In this document: positions 32,758 through 42,448 of the stretch, piece by piece
Layout of the letters: the number at the start of each line of letters is the position of its first letter
How positions within the stretch are numbered: position 1 is the stretch's first letter
Source of the DNA: Nonomuraea cypriaca
GTDB lineage: Bacteria > Actinomycetota > Actinomycetes > Streptosporangiales > Streptosporangiaceae
DNA length: 64,000 nt
Assembly: GCF_015645445.1 (NCBI RefSeq)
Contig: NZ_JADOGI010000013.1
Coordinates: forward strand, 1 to 64,000
Reading direction: 5' to 3'
The notes under the pieces: generated by a model
Database searches by the model: none
Seen by the model: only the letters and a program-made list of their open reading frames with translations
Told to the model about the DNA's origin: nothing
Made by a program: the position numbers and the translations under genes

Positions 32758-35043
32758 ATGCCCTATCGCCCCCCGCTGGTCGCGCACGAGTACTTCGTCG
32801 CCGACCCGCCCGAGCTGCCGGTTCGCGCACGAGGTGAGGGTGGACCGTCGGCGCTGACCACGGCCGAGCTGGTCGCGGCGGACGGCGCAGAGGTGCTGCT
32901 CAAGGCGGTCACCACAGCCGAGGAGACGCTGGTCGTCCAGGTCGGCGTGGCGGGCGAGGGCGTCATCCGGGTACGGCTGTCTGAGGACGTGAACGCCAGG
33001 CCGCGCTCCGAGAGGGCCATCTCGCTGGTGACCCCCGGCACGTATCCGGGGGCGCGTGCCGGGATCGCGCCGGGGGAGCCGATCGTGATCGACGCCGGGT
33101 CGCTGAGGGCGGAGATCAGCCTGGCGCCCTGGCATCTGCGGTTCACCGACGCGTCCGGCGCCACGCTGGTCGAGCAGGATCGCGGGCACACCGACATCAG
33201 CGGCAGGCTGCGTACCCTGCCGTTCGGGCGGTCCGCGTCCGGGGGCGCCCCCGTCGCCTACCACGAGAGCTTCGCCGCCGCCCCCGACGAGGCGTTCGCC
33301 GGGTTCGGCGAGTCCTTCACCCGGCTGGACAAGCGCGGGCAGCGGCCGGTCATGTGGAACTTCGACGCCTTCGGCGCCGAGTCGCAGCGGGCGTACAAGA
33401 ACATCCCCCTGTACGTGTCCAGCAAGGGGTACGGCGTGCTTGTCGACAGCGGCGCGCCCACGGAGTTCGACGTGTGCCAGTCCACGCACAGCGTCGTGCA
33501 GATCCTGGTGCCCGACGACGTGATGGACTACTACGTGCTCGCCGGGCCGACGCCGTCCGAGGTGCTGGACCGTTACGACCTGCTGACCAGCCGGCCCGCG
33601 CTGCCGCCGAAGTGGGCGTTCGGGACCTGGATCTCCTCCGGGTTCTGCGTGGACAGCCAGGAACGGGTGCTGGCCAGGGCGCGGACGATCAGGGAACGCG
33701 GCATTCCGTGCGACGTGCTGCACCTGGACACGTACTGGCAGACCGACGGGCACTGGTCGGACCTGCGGTGGGACCCGGTGAACTTCCCCGACCCGGAAGG
33801 CATGCTGGCCGAGCTGGAGGGGATGGGGTTCAAGGTCTGTCTGTGGATGAATCCCTATATTTCCCACTTAAGCCCGACATTCGAGCAGGGCGCTAAAGCC
33901 GGATATTTCCTGAAAAACCAGGATGGGGAGGCGTACGTCGCCGACTGCTGGCACGGGTCGTTCCCCCGCTGCGGCATCGTCGACTTCACCAACCCGGCGG
34001 CGCTGGCCTGGTTCCAGGACCTGCTGCGCGGACTGCTGCGGCAGGGCGTCGCCGCCTTCAAGACCGACTTCGCCGAGGGCGTGCCGAGCGACGCGGTGGC
34101 GTTCAACGGCATGTCCGGCGCCGACCTGCACAACGTCTACACCCTGCTGTTCAACGACGCGGTCGCCGCCGTCACCCGCGAGGTCCACGGTCACGACCTG
34201 GTGTGGGCGCGGTCGTCGTACCTCGGGGGGCAGCGGCACAGCGCCCAGTGGAGCGGCGACACCTACACCAGCTACGCCGCCATGGGCAGCACGATCAGGG
34301 GCGGGCTCGCGCACGGCCTGTCCGGCGTGCCGTTCTGGAGCCATGACGCGGGCGGCTTCACCGGCCGGCCCTCCGACGACCTGTACGTGCGCTGGACCCA
34401 GTTCGGCGCGCTGTCTCCGCTGCTGCGCCTGCACGGCACGACCACCCGCGAGCCGTGGGAGTTCCCCGCCGTCGAGGAGCCGGCCGTCGAGGCGTTGAAG
34501 CTGCGTTACCGCCTGATGCCGTACATCTACTCGGCCGCCGTCGAGGCGGCGCGCACCGGCGCGCCGATGATGCGGGCGCTGTGCGTCGGCTACCCGGACG
34601 ACCCGGTGGCCTGGCAGGCCGACCTGCAGTATCTGCTCGGCCGCGACCTGCTCGTGGCCCCGATGACGGCCCCCGAGGGCGTCCGCCAGGTGTACCTGCC
34701 GCGCGGTGAGTGGGTCGACTACTGGACGGGCGAGGTGCTCACGGGCTCCCGCTACGTGCGGGTCGCCAAGCCGCTCGACCAGATCCCCCTCTTCGTCCGC
34801 CATGGCGCGCTCATCCCGGTCACCGAGCCCGGCGATACGGTCGACGTGCCGGCGGAGATCACCCTCGTCGCCTTCGGGGGCGGCGACGGCACGGCCGAAA
34901 TCCACGACGCGGACGGCGTGACGGTCGCCGTCGCCACCAGGGACGGCGACGTGCTGCGTGTCGCCGTCACCGGCCCGAAGCGCGTCACCGGGGTCGAGCT
35001 CGCCCCGGTGGCCGGCGCCCCCGCGCGGGCCGTCATCTCGTAA
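32758..35043 (+). CDS. GH31 alpha-xylosidase
   Basis: Glycoside hydrolase family 31, 761 aa, no signal peptide, so cytoplasmic. The YicI-like layout is complete: N-terminal beta domain, barrel with the nucleophile Asp437 in KTDFAEG and acid/base Asp501 in WSGDTYTS, and C-terminal beta domains. IPCDVLHLDTYWQ is typical of alpha-xylosidases. It would remove alpha-xylose from imported xyloglucan oligosaccharides. AAGGAG is five bases before ATG. A patch at 33845-33925 has low GC and holds a rare TTA codon (33868). Confidence 0.92.
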   Translation: MPYRPPLVAHEYFVADPPELPVRARGEGGPSALTTAELVAADGAEVLLKAVTTAEETLVVQVGVAGEGVIRVRLSEDVNARPRSERAISLVTPGTYPGARAGIAPGEPIVIDAGSLRAEISLAPWHLRFTDASGATLVEQDRGHTDISGRLRTLPFGRSASGGAPVAYHESFAAAPDEAFAGFGESFTRLDKRGQRPVMWNFDAFGAESQRAYKNIPLYVSSKGYGVLVDSGAPTEFDVCQSTHSVVQILVPDDVMDYYVLAGPTPSEVLDRYDLLTSRPALPPKWAFGTWISSGFCVDSQERVLARARTIRERGIPCDVLHLDTYWQTDGHWSDLRWDPVNFPDPEGMLAELEGMGFKVCLWMNPYISHLSPTFEQGAKAGYFLKNQDGEAYVADCWHGSFPRCGIVDFTNPAALAWFQDLLRGLLRQGVAAFKTDFAEGVPSDAVAFNGMSGADLHNVYTLLFNDAVAAVTREVHGHDLVWARSSYLGGQRHSAQWSGDTYTSYAAMGSTIRGGLAHGLSGVPFWSHDAGGFTGRPSDDLYVRWTQFGALSPLLRLHGTTTREPWEFPAVEEPAVEALKLRYRLMPYIYSAAVEAARTGAPMMRALCVGYPDDPVAWQADLQYLLGRDLLVAPMTAPEGVRQVYLPRGEWVDYWTGEVLTGSRYVRVAKPLDQIPLFVRHGALIPVTEPGDTVDVPAEITLVAFGGGDGTAEIHDADGVTVAVATRDGDVLRVAVTGPKRVTGVELAPVAGAPARAVIS

Positions 35044-35060
35044 CACTCCCTGGAGGGATC

Positions 35061-36359
35061 ATGGTGAAGTTGAGAGGCGCGGCGGTGCTGGCCGCCGTCG
35101 CGCTGGCCCTGTCGGCCTGCGGCTCCGGCGCGGACAGCCCCGCCGACAGCGGGCAGCCGCGCGTGCTGAAGCTGTGGCACTACGAAACGGCCGACAGCGC
35201 CATGGGCAAGGCGTGGGCCGAGGCGATCAAGAAGTTCGAGGCGTCGCACCCGAACGTGACCGTCGCGTTCGAGGAGAAGGGCTTCGAGCAGATCCAGAAG
35301 ACGGCGAGCATGGTGCTCAACTCCGACGAGGCGCCCGACCTCATGGAGTACAACAAGGGCAACGCCACCGCCGGGCTGCTGTCCAAGCAGGGTCTGCTCA
35401 CCGACCTGACGGAGGAGGCCACCCAGCGCGGCTGGGACAAGCTGCTGCCCGGCGGCCTGCAGACCACCGCCAAATATGACGACCGGGGCGTCATGGGCAC
35501 CGGCAACTGGTACGGCATCCCGAACTACGGCGAGTTCGTCATGGTCTATTACAACAAGGACCTGTTCGACAAGCATGGCGTCAAGGTGCCGACGACCTTC
35601 GAGGAGTTCACGGCCGGGCTGGACACGTTCGTCAAGGCCGGGGTGACGCCGATCGCGAACGCCGGCGCCGAATACCCGGCCCAGCAGATCTTCTACCAGC
35701 TCGCGCTGACCAAGGCGCAGAAGCCGTGGCTCGAGGCGTTCCAGTCCTACAAAGGCAAGGTGGACTTCCGCGGTCCCGAGTTCACCTACGGCGCCGACAC
35801 GTTCGCCGACTGGGTGAAGAAGGGCTACATCGCCAAGAACTCGGCCGGGCTCGGGGCTGAGGACATGGGCGTGGCGTTCATGAACGGCGACTTCCCCGTC
35901 ATGATCAGCGGGAGCTGGTGGTACGGCCGGATCGCCTCGACGGTCAAGGACTTCGAGTGGGGCCACTTCCTGTTCCCCGGTGCCACCATGTCGCCGGGTT
36001 CGAGCGGCAACGTCTGGGTCGTGCCGGAGAAGTCGGAGAACAAGGACCTGGCCTACGACTTCATCGACATCACTATGAGCAAGGACATCCAGAACCTGCT
36101 CGGCAACTCCGGCGGCGTCCCCGTGGCCGCCGACCCGGCCGCGATCACCGACGCGAAGAGCAAGGAGCTCATCGAGACGTTCAACAAGCTCACGACGTCG
36201 GACGGGCTGGCGTTCTACCCCGACTGGCCCGCGCCCGGCTACTACGACGTGCTGGTCGCCGGGGTCCAGAACCTCATCAACGGCAGCAAGACCTCCGCCG
36301 AGGTGCTGGACGAGATCGCGAGCCCGTACGAGGACAACCTTGCCGACATCGGTAACTAG
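35061..36359 (+). CDS. Sugar-binding lipoprotein, CUT1 ABC importer
   Basis: Extracellular binding protein of 432 aa, MalE-like family 1. Signal peptide ends in the lipobox LSAC (Cys near residue 20). The mature part opens with LKLWHYETADSAMGKAW and contains IPNYGEFVMVYYNKDLF, both standard. GGAGG is about four bases before the ATG. It follows the GH31 gene by 17 bases and precedes two matching permeases. No ATPase is in the operon; a shared MsiK-like ATPase elsewhere is likely. Confidence 0.92.
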   Translation: MVKLRGAAVLAAVALALSACGSGADSPADSGQPRVLKLWHYETADSAMGKAWAEAIKKFEASHPNVTVAFEEKGFEQIQKTASMVLNSDEAPDLMEYNKGNATAGLLSKQGLLTDLTEEATQRGWDKLLPGGLQTTAKYDDRGVMGTGNWYGIPNYGEFVMVYYNKDLFDKHGVKVPTTFEEFTAGLDTFVKAGVTPIANAGAEYPAQQIFYQLALTKAQKPWLEAFQSYKGKVDFRGPEFTYGADTFADWVKKGYIAKNSAGLGAEDMGVAFMNGDFPVMISGSWWYGRIASTVKDFEWGHFLFPGATMSPGSSGNVWVVPEKSENKDLAYDFIDITMSKDIQNLLGNSGGVPVAADPAAITDAKSKELIETFNKLTTSDGLAFYPDWPAPGYYDVLVAGVQNLINGSKTSAEVLDEIASPYEDNLADIGN

Positions 36360-36363
36360 CTCC

Positions 36364-37218
36364 ATGAGGAAGGGGTACTGGCTCTACCTGATCCCCAGCC
36401 TGCTGCTGTTCACCGGCGTCATCGTGGTGCCGTTCCTGATGAACGTGGGCGCCAGCTTCACCCGCTGGTCGGGGGTGGGCACGCCCAGGTGGATCGGGCT
36501 CGACAACTACGCGCGGCTGCTGGGGGACGAGCGGTTCTGGGAGTCGTTCCAGCACAACGTGGCCCTGATCGTGGCCATGGCGATCGTGCCGACCGCGATC
36601 GGCCTCGTGCTGGCCGCCGCGTTGTTCGACTACATCGGCAGGCGGTTCGGGCCGCGTACGGCGTCGGCGTTGCGGGCGATGTACTACCTGCCGCAGGTGC
36701 TGCCGGTGGCGGTGGCCGGCGTGGTGTGGGGCTGGCTGCTGCACCCGTCGTACGGCGCGATCAACCAGGCTCTCGGGCTGGAGCTCGACTGGCTGGGCGA
36801 TCCCGACCTGGCGCTGGCCACGGTCATGGCGGTCATGGTGTGGTTCCAGCTCGGCTACCCGGTGGTGATCTTCATGGCCGGGTTGCAGCGCGTGGACCCG
36901 GCCTACCACGAGGCGGCCGAGATCGACGGGGCCTCGTGGTGGCGCAGGTTCTGGCACATCACGATCCCGCAGATCCGCCCGGAGATCTTCGTGGTGCTGC
37001 TGACGTGCACGATCGCCGCGCTGAAGGTGTTCGGGCCGATCTTCGTGCTGACGCGCGGCGGGCCGGGGAACGCGACGATGGTGCCGTCGTACTTCTCGTA
37101 CCTGAACTTCTTCCAGAAGAGCAACGTCGGGTACGGCTCCGCGATCGCCACGGTCCTCGCGCTGATCATCATCGTGGTGACGTTCCTGTTCCTGCGGGTC
37201 CAGGAGCGTGCGGAATGA
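36364..37218 (+). CDS. Sugar ABC permease 1, CUT1
   Basis: Inner-membrane permease of 284 aa, MalF-like, six hydrophobic helices. The EAA loop that contacts the ATPase reads HEAAEIDGASWWRRFWHITIP. It starts five bases after the binding-protein stop and overlaps the second permease by ATGA, so all parts are made together. Confidence 0.92.
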   Translation: MRKGYWLYLIPSLLLFTGVIVVPFLMNVGASFTRWSGVGTPRWIGLDNYARLLGDERFWESFQHNVALIVAMAIVPTAIGLVLAAALFDYIGRRFGPRTASALRAMYYLPQVLPVAVAGVVWGWLLHPSYGAINQALGLELDWLGDPDLALATVMAVMVWFQLGYPVVIFMAGLQRVDPAYHEAAEIDGASWWRRFWHITIPQIRPEIFVVLLTCTIAALKVFGPIFVLTRGGPGNATMVPSYFSYLNFFQKSNVGYGSAIATVLALIIIVVTFLFLRVQERAE

Positions 37219-38036
37219 GGGGGCCTGGGCGGTGGGCGGTGCTGTTCGCGCTGGTCGTGCTGGCGGTCGTGATGGTGGTGCCGTTCGTGATCGTGGCGCT
37301 CAACGCGGTCAAGTCGCCCGCCGAGTACAGCACGCAGGGCCCGCTGAGCCTGCCCGACGGGCTCTACCTCCAGGGGATCGTCGACTTCTGGAACCGGGTC
37401 GCGTTCGGCACGAAGCTCTGGAACAGCTTCCTGATCAGCGCGTCCGTGGCGGTGCTCGCCGTCGTGCTGTCGGTGCTCAACGCGTACGCGCTGGGCATCG
37501 GCCGGGTGCGCGGCCGGTTGTCGATCCTGGTGTTGTTCCTGGTGGCCAACACGCTGCCGCAGGAGGCGCTGGCGTACCCGCTCTACTACCTGGCCAAGGC
37601 CGTCGGCCTGTACGACACGCAGCTCGCGGTGATCATCGTGATGACGGTGATCCAGGCGGCGTTCGGGACGTACCTGCTGAGCGCGGTCCTGGGCCAGTTC
37701 CCGAAGGAGATCCTGGAGGCGGCGGCGATCGACGGCGCGGGGCGGTGGCGGTCGCTGTGGCGCATCGTGGTGCCGATCAGCCGGCCCACACTGAACGTCC
37801 TGCTGATCTTCTTCTTCATCTGGACCTGGAACGAGTTCTTCCTGCCGCTGATCTTCCTGATCTCCAACGACACCCAGACGGTGCCCGTAGCGCTGGCCGT
37901 CCTGCAGGGCGAGAAGTACATGGACGCCACCATGTCCAGCGCCTCGGCCCTGCTCGGCATCGTGCCGGCGGTCGCCTTCTTCCTGATCTTCCAACGCACG
38001 CTGACCCGGGGTGTGACGGTCGGCGCCATCAAGTGA
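37215..38036 (+). CDS. Sugar ABC permease 2, CUT1
   Basis: Partner permease of 273 aa, MalG-like, with the EAA loop LEAAAIDGAGRWRSLWRIVVP and the usual C-terminal ending GVTVGAIK. ATG overlaps the first permease stop. The secreted GH3 gene follows after 12 bases, so hydrolase and importer share one transcript. Confidence 0.93.
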   Translation: MRGPGRWAVLFALVVLAVVMVVPFVIVALNAVKSPAEYSTQGPLSLPDGLYLQGIVDFWNRVAFGTKLWNSFLISASVAVLAVVLSVLNAYALGIGRVRGRLSILVLFLVANTLPQEALAYPLYYLAKAVGLYDTQLAVIIVMTVIQAAFGTYLLSAVLGQFPKEILEAAAIDGAGRWRSLWRIVVPISRPTLNVLLIFFFIWTWNEFFLPLIFLISNDTQTVPVALAVLQGEKYMDATMSSASALLGIVPAVAFFLIFQRTLTRGVTVGAIK

Positions 38037-38048
38037 TGGAGAACCTTC

Positions 38049-40931
38049 ATGCGATTAAGAGTTCCGTTGCCGGCCGTCTTCATGCTGGCGGGCTCGCTGC
38101 TCGCCGTGCCGTCCGCGCAGGCCGCGGACTTCCCGTTCCAGAATCCGCGGCTGCCGCTGGAACGGCGGGTGAGCGACCTGCTCGGCCGGCTCACGCTGCC
38201 GGAGAAGCTCGGCCTGCTGCACCAGTCGCAGCAGGCGATCCCGCGGCTCGGGATCGCGTACCACAAGAACGGCACCGAGGCGCTGCACGGCGTCGCCTGG
38301 TCCAACCACCGCGACGACGGCTGGGGCCAGAAGCTGGCCAGCGGCACGGTGTTCCCGCAGGCGGTCGGGCTGGCCAGCACCTGGGACCCGGCGCTGATCA
38401 AGAAGGTGGGCTCGGCCGTCGGTGACGAGACGCGCGGGTACAACGCCGTCGATCCGGTGCTGTGGGGGCTGCAGGTGTGGGCGCCCGTGGTGGACCTGTT
38501 GCGCGACCCGCGGGCGGGCCGCAACGAGGAGGGCTATGCGGAGGATCCGTACCTGACCGGGGCCGTCTCGACGGCGTACGGCAAGGGCCTGCAGGGCGAC
38601 GACCCCTTCTATCTGAAGACGGCGCCCGTGCTGAAGCACTATCTGGCCTACAACAACGAGGCCGACCGCAGTCTCACCTCCTCCAACCTGACGCCGCGTC
38701 TCAAGCACGAGTACTACGAGGCGCCCTTCAGGGCGGCGATCTCGGCCGGCGCCGCGACCGGGGTGATGGCGTCGTACAACCTGGTCAACGGGCGGCCCAA
38801 CCACGTCAACCCCGACCTGGACGCGGTGGTCAGGTCGTGGACGGACAGGACGCTCTACAACGTCAGCGACGCCTGGGGGCCGCACGCGCTCACCGACCTG
38901 GAGAAGTACTACGACACCAAGCCCGAGGCGTTCGCCGCCGTGCTGAAGAGCGGGCAGGACAGCTTCACGATCGACGACGGCCGGAGCGGGCCCCTGGCCG
39001 AGCAGCTCACGGCCGCGCTGGACCAGGGCCTCATCACCGTGGCCGACGTGAACCAGGCGGTGCGTAACGTCCTGTCCGTACGGACCCGGCTGGGGCACTT
39101 CGACCCCGACGGCGGGCCGTACCGGAAGATCACCGACGAGGTGATCAACAGTCCGGCGAACCAGGAGCTCAACCGTGAGACCGCGGGCAAGGCGGCGGTG
39201 CTGCTGCGCGACTCCGGGCTGCTGCCGCTGGCCGAGCCCAGGTCGGCGGCCGTGGTGGGACCGCTGGCCGGCAAGCTGTACCGCGACTGGTACTCCGGGG
39301 AGATGCCCTACCAGGTGACGCCGCTCGCCGGCGTCAAGGAACGCGTCGGCGACGTCACCACCGGCGAGGGCCTGGAGCGGATCGCGCTCAAGCACCTCGA
39401 CTCCGGCAAGTACGTCACCGCCACCGGCACGGGCCCCGACGACAACGCCGCGCTGATCGACACCGCCCCCACTGCCGCCTCCCAGTGGGACCTGACCGAC
39501 TGGACCGCCGGCGTGTCCACGCTGCGCAACGCGGGCAACGGCAAACTGCTCGGCGGCGACTGGCGCTCGCTCGACACCGACGACGACGAGCCGAACAACT
39601 GGTACGTCCAGCAGCAGTTCGCCCTGGAACGCCAGCCCGACGGCAGCTACCTGATCAGGTACGCCGGCTACGAGAACGTCGAGAGCTGGTACGCCCTCCC
39701 CGACCCGTACGTCAGCGTCTCCGCCGACGGAACGCTCGGCCTGGCGCCCAAGGCCGAGGCGGCCAGGTTCGGCAAGGAGGTCGTCTCGGACGGCGTCGCC
39801 GCGGCCGCCGCCCAGGCCGCCGAGGCCGAGGTCGCGATCGTGGTCGTGGGCAGCCACCCGTTCGTGGCCGGGCGCGAGTTCCACGACCGCGGCAACCTCC
39901 AGCTCGGTGACGGGCAACGGCGGCTGATCGAGGCCGTGCGCAAGGCCAACCCGAAGACCGTCGTCGTCCTGGAGACCAGTTACCCGGTCGTCGTGGACGC
40001 GCCGAACCTGCTGTGGACCACGCACGCGGGCTCCGAGACGGGTCACGCCGTCGCCGACGTGCTCTTCGGGGACGTCAACCCGGGCGGCCGGCTCACCCAG
40101 ACCTGGCCGGCCACGGACGACCTGCCGAGCATCCTGGACTACGACCTGACCAAGACCGGGATGACGTACCTGTACGGAAAGGACAAGCCGCTCTACCCGT
40201 TCGGGCACGGGCTGAGCTACACCACGTTCGGCTACCAGGGGCTCCGGGCGCGCGGCGACGAGGTGAGCGTGAAGGTCACCAACACCGGCAGGGTCAGGGG
40301 CGACGAGGTGGTCCAGCTCTACACCCACCAGCGCGACTCCCGTTTCGAGCAGCCGGTCAAGCGGTTGCGCGGGTTCGAGCGGGTCACGTTGGACCCGGGT
40401 GAGTCGCGTACCGTGGCATTTCCCTTGAAGCGGTCGGACCTGGCCGTCTGGGACCACACCAGGAACAGGTGGGTCGTGGAGGACGCCACCCACGACGTCC
40501 TCGTCGGCTCCTCGTCCGAGCGGATCCGCCAGCGGACCACCCTGCGCGTCCACGGCGAGACCATCCCCACACGGGACCTGACCAGGACCACGCGGGCGAT
40601 GGACTTCGACGACTATTCGGGCGTGGTGTTCGCGGACGAGACCAAGACCGGCGGCGACGTCGTCGAGGGCTCGGCGGGGGACTGGATCGCGTTCACCGGC
40701 GCCTCCTACGGCTCCCGCCTCACGGCCGGGGTGTCGTCGGTGAGCGGCGGCGCGATCGAGCTGCGCGCCGGCTCGCCGACCGGCCCGCTGCTCGGCACCG
40801 CGCGGGTGCCCGCCACCGGCGGGATCTACCAGTGGGGCACGACGAGCGCCACCGTCAAGGCCGGCAAGGGCAGCCTGTACGTCGTGTTCAAGGGCGACCT
40901 GCGGATCAGGGACTTCGCGCTGACTCAGTGA
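38049..40931 (+). CDS. Secreted GH3 beta-glycosidase with inserted domain and CBM6-like tail
   Basis: Family 3 glycoside hydrolase of 960 aa with a signal peptide (MRLRVPLPAVFMLAGSLLAV, cut near AQA). The barrel carries KHYLAYNNE and the nucleophile Asp274 in VSDAW. Within the second domain, about residues 440-570, sits a beta-trefoil or fascin-like insert (LKHLDSGKYVTATG...). A fibronectin-III-like domain follows, then a CBM6-like tail from about 840. Beta-xylosidase or beta-glucosidase are both possible; the locus suggests xyloglucan oligosaccharides. A rare TTA codon is the third codon. Confidence 0.92.
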   Translation: MRLRVPLPAVFMLAGSLLAVPSAQAADFPFQNPRLPLERRVSDLLGRLTLPEKLGLLHQSQQAIPRLGIAYHKNGTEALHGVAWSNHRDDGWGQKLASGTVFPQAVGLASTWDPALIKKVGSAVGDETRGYNAVDPVLWGLQVWAPVVDLLRDPRAGRNEEGYAEDPYLTGAVSTAYGKGLQGDDPFYLKTAPVLKHYLAYNNEADRSLTSSNLTPRLKHEYYEAPFRAAISAGAATGVMASYNLVNGRPNHVNPDLDAVVRSWTDRTLYNVSDAWGPHALTDLEKYYDTKPEAFAAVLKSGQDSFTIDDGRSGPLAEQLTAALDQGLITVADVNQAVRNVLSVRTRLGHFDPDGGPYRKITDEVINSPANQELNRETAGKAAVLLRDSGLLPLAEPRSAAVVGPLAGKLYRDWYSGEMPYQVTPLAGVKERVGDVTTGEGLERIALKHLDSGKYVTATGTGPDDNAALIDTAPTAASQWDLTDWTAGVSTLRNAGNGKLLGGDWRSLDTDDDEPNNWYVQQQFALERQPDGSYLIRYAGYENVESWYALPDPYVSVSADGTLGLAPKAEAARFGKEVVSDGVAAAAAQAAEAEVAIVVVGSHPFVAGREFHDRGNLQLGDGQRRLIEAVRKANPKTVVVLETSYPVVVDAPNLLWTTHAGSETGHAVADVLFGDVNPGGRLTQTWPATDDLPSILDYDLTKTGMTYLYGKDKPLYPFGHGLSYTTFGYQGLRARGDEVSVKVTNTGRVRGDEVVQLYTHQRDSRFEQPVKRLRGFERVTLDPGESRTVAFPLKRSDLAVWDHTRNRWVVEDATHDVLVGSSSERIRQRTTLRVHGETIPTRDLTRTTRAMDFDDYSGVVFADETKTGGDVVEGSAGDWIAFTGASYGSRLTAGVSSVSGGAIELRAGSPTGPLLGTARVPATGGIYQWGTTSATVKAGKGSLYVVFKGDLRIRDFALTQ

Positions 40932-40991
40932 TCTTGCCGTGATCGGTGTCCGGCAGACTCTGCGAACTGCTCGGACATCGAAGGGATCCCG

Positions 40992-41738
40992 ATGAAGCGG
41001 ATGATCGTCGCTGCGGCCATGGCCGTGCTCCTGGCCGCTGCCCCAGCCCAGGCCGCCGTGGCGGACCCGGTCAAGGCGTTGAAGGCCAAGCTGGGGACGG
41101 GCAAGGGGGTGACGTTCACCGACGTCACCTCCTTACTGGAGGACTCGAAGAAGACGACGTTCCTGCGGCGTAAGGGCAAGCTGCAGTTCGACAAGTCGGG
41201 CGTCGTCGCGTCCGACATCACCACCGACCACAAGAAGCACACCGGCGGCCTCTTCGACGACATGCGTCCCGTGAGCTCGGGGCGCTCGATCTGGGTCGGC
41301 GGGAAGGTCTACTCCACGGACCCGATGGTCGGCTCGGTGCCCAAGGGCAAGAAGTGGGGCAAGGACCTCATGCCCATGCCCGGCGGCTTCAGCGGCGTCT
41401 ACTCCCAGGTGGTGAATCCGGCCGAGCCGGCCACCCTCAAGGCCCTGCTCAAGGGCGAGCGGAACGGCCGCACGTACTCCGGGAAGATCTCCTACAGCGA
41501 CCTCGCGAAGGTGTCGCCGTGGTTCCGGGCCGCGATGCCGTTGAGCAGGGGCGACACGGCGGTCATCTCGTACAGGCTCACGCTCGACGCCCGCAACCTG
41601 CCCCAGAGGCTGGTCGCCGCCCATCTGGCGGCCATCCATGTCCTCGAGGGCGTCGACGCCGGCGACAGCCGGTTCAGCACGGAGACCCGCTACTCGGGCT
41701 GGGGCTCCCGGGTCCGCATCACCGCACCGCGCGGCTAG
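40992..41738 (+). CDS. Secreted protein of unknown function
   Basis: Exported protein of 248 aa with a clear signal peptide (KRMIVAAAMAVLLAAAPAQA). No lipobox. The mature part is mixed alpha/beta, with many Lys and Gly residues and no motif recognised; the fold may resemble LppX/LprG-like or outer-surface carrier proteins, but this is weak. GAAGGGAT precedes the ATG. One TTA codon lies at 41133. It stands 60 bases after the GH3 gene, perhaps on the same transcript. Confidence 0.72.
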   Translation: MKRMIVAAAMAVLLAAAPAQAAVADPVKALKAKLGTGKGVTFTDVTSLLEDSKKTTFLRRKGKLQFDKSGVVASDITTDHKKHTGGLFDDMRPVSSGRSIWVGGKVYSTDPMVGSVPKGKKWGKDLMPMPGGFSGVYSQVVNPAEPATLKALLKGERNGRTYSGKISYSDLAKVSPWFRAAMPLSRGDTAVISYRLTLDARNLPQRLVAAHLAAIHVLEGVDAGDSRFSTETRYSGWGSRVRITAPRG

Positions 41739-41755
41739 CCATCCGGTTGCGCCCA

Positions 41756-41799
41756 TTGGATAGTGGTGTTATCTATACGTAGATAGCGCCATTATCCAA
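41756..41799 (+). promoter_or_regulatory. 44-base near-perfect palindrome before the DoxX-like gene
   Basis: Two 20-base arms (17 of 20 matching) around TACG. Each arm is itself a GATA-N7-TATC dyad, so there are two overlapping operator-like sites. The right arm runs into the AAGGAGG ribosome site. The position suits repression of both transcription and translation start. The regulator is not in the immediate neighbourhood. Confidence 0.72.
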
Positions 41800-41809
41800 G
41801 GAGGGGCGT

Positions 41810-42277
41810 ATGACGCTCATCGTGTTGCTCGTCGCCACGCTGGTGTTCCGTTCGCTGGGCGCGCTCGGCGTGGGCCGGTTCGGCACGTGGCGGGTGAGCG
41901 CCGTCCATGGGCTGGCGGTCATGATGGTGATGACCGCCAGTGCCCACTTCGTGCCGGCCGGCGTGACCTTCATGCCCAACCGCGCCGACATGGCGGCCAT
42001 GGTGCCGCCGTTCGTGCCGTTCCCCGCGTTCATGGTCTACCTGTCTGGGGTGCTCGAGCTGGCCGGGGCCGTGGGCCTGGTGCTCCCGGCCACCAGGCGG
42101 GTCGCGGCGATCTGCCTGGCGCTGCTGTTCGTGGTGCTGCTGCCGGCGAACATCTACGCCGCGATGGAAGAGGTCGGGGAGTGGTCGCCCTTGTGGCAGC
42201 GGATCCCCGAGCAGGTCGTCTACATCGCGGTGGCGCTCATGGGCGCCGTCAGAAGGTCCTCGGAGCGCGTGAGTTAA
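41810..42277 (+). CDS. DoxX-like membrane protein
   Basis: Membrane protein of 155 aa with four hydrophobic helices, matching the DoxX family (VSAVHGLAVMMVMTASAHFV, LSGVLELAGAVGLVLP, LFVVLLPANIYAA). AAGGAGG precedes the ATG. DoxX proteins are linked to redox or quinone-related functions, with biochemistry unclear. A striking palindrome just upstream suggests a dedicated repressor. Confidence 0.85.
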   Translation: MTLIVLLVATLVFRSLGALGVGRFGTWRVSAVHGLAVMMVMTASAHFVPAGVTFMPNRADMAAMVPPFVPFPAFMVYLSGVLELAGAVGLVLPATRRVAAICLALLFVVLLPANIYAAMEEVGEWSPLWQRIPEQVVYIAVALMGAVRRSSERVS

Positions 42278-42448
42278 TTCGTTGTGCGTCCAAACTATTG
42301 ACCTCGGCCGCGCGCGTGTGTGAGCCTTCTTGATGAGCTCATGCGCGAAGGCGCGGTGACGGTCAGGGTCCTGCATTCTGCTCGTGCATAGCGGTCATCT
42401 GACGCCTTTGGCTCGCCTGCCGGCGTGCCTGGAAAGGAAGAGCCGCGC

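Noticed and set aside
38055-40553. Leftward open frame of over 800 codons opposite the secreted GH3
   Set aside because: Antisense shadow; the plus strand is a complete GH3 with signal peptide.
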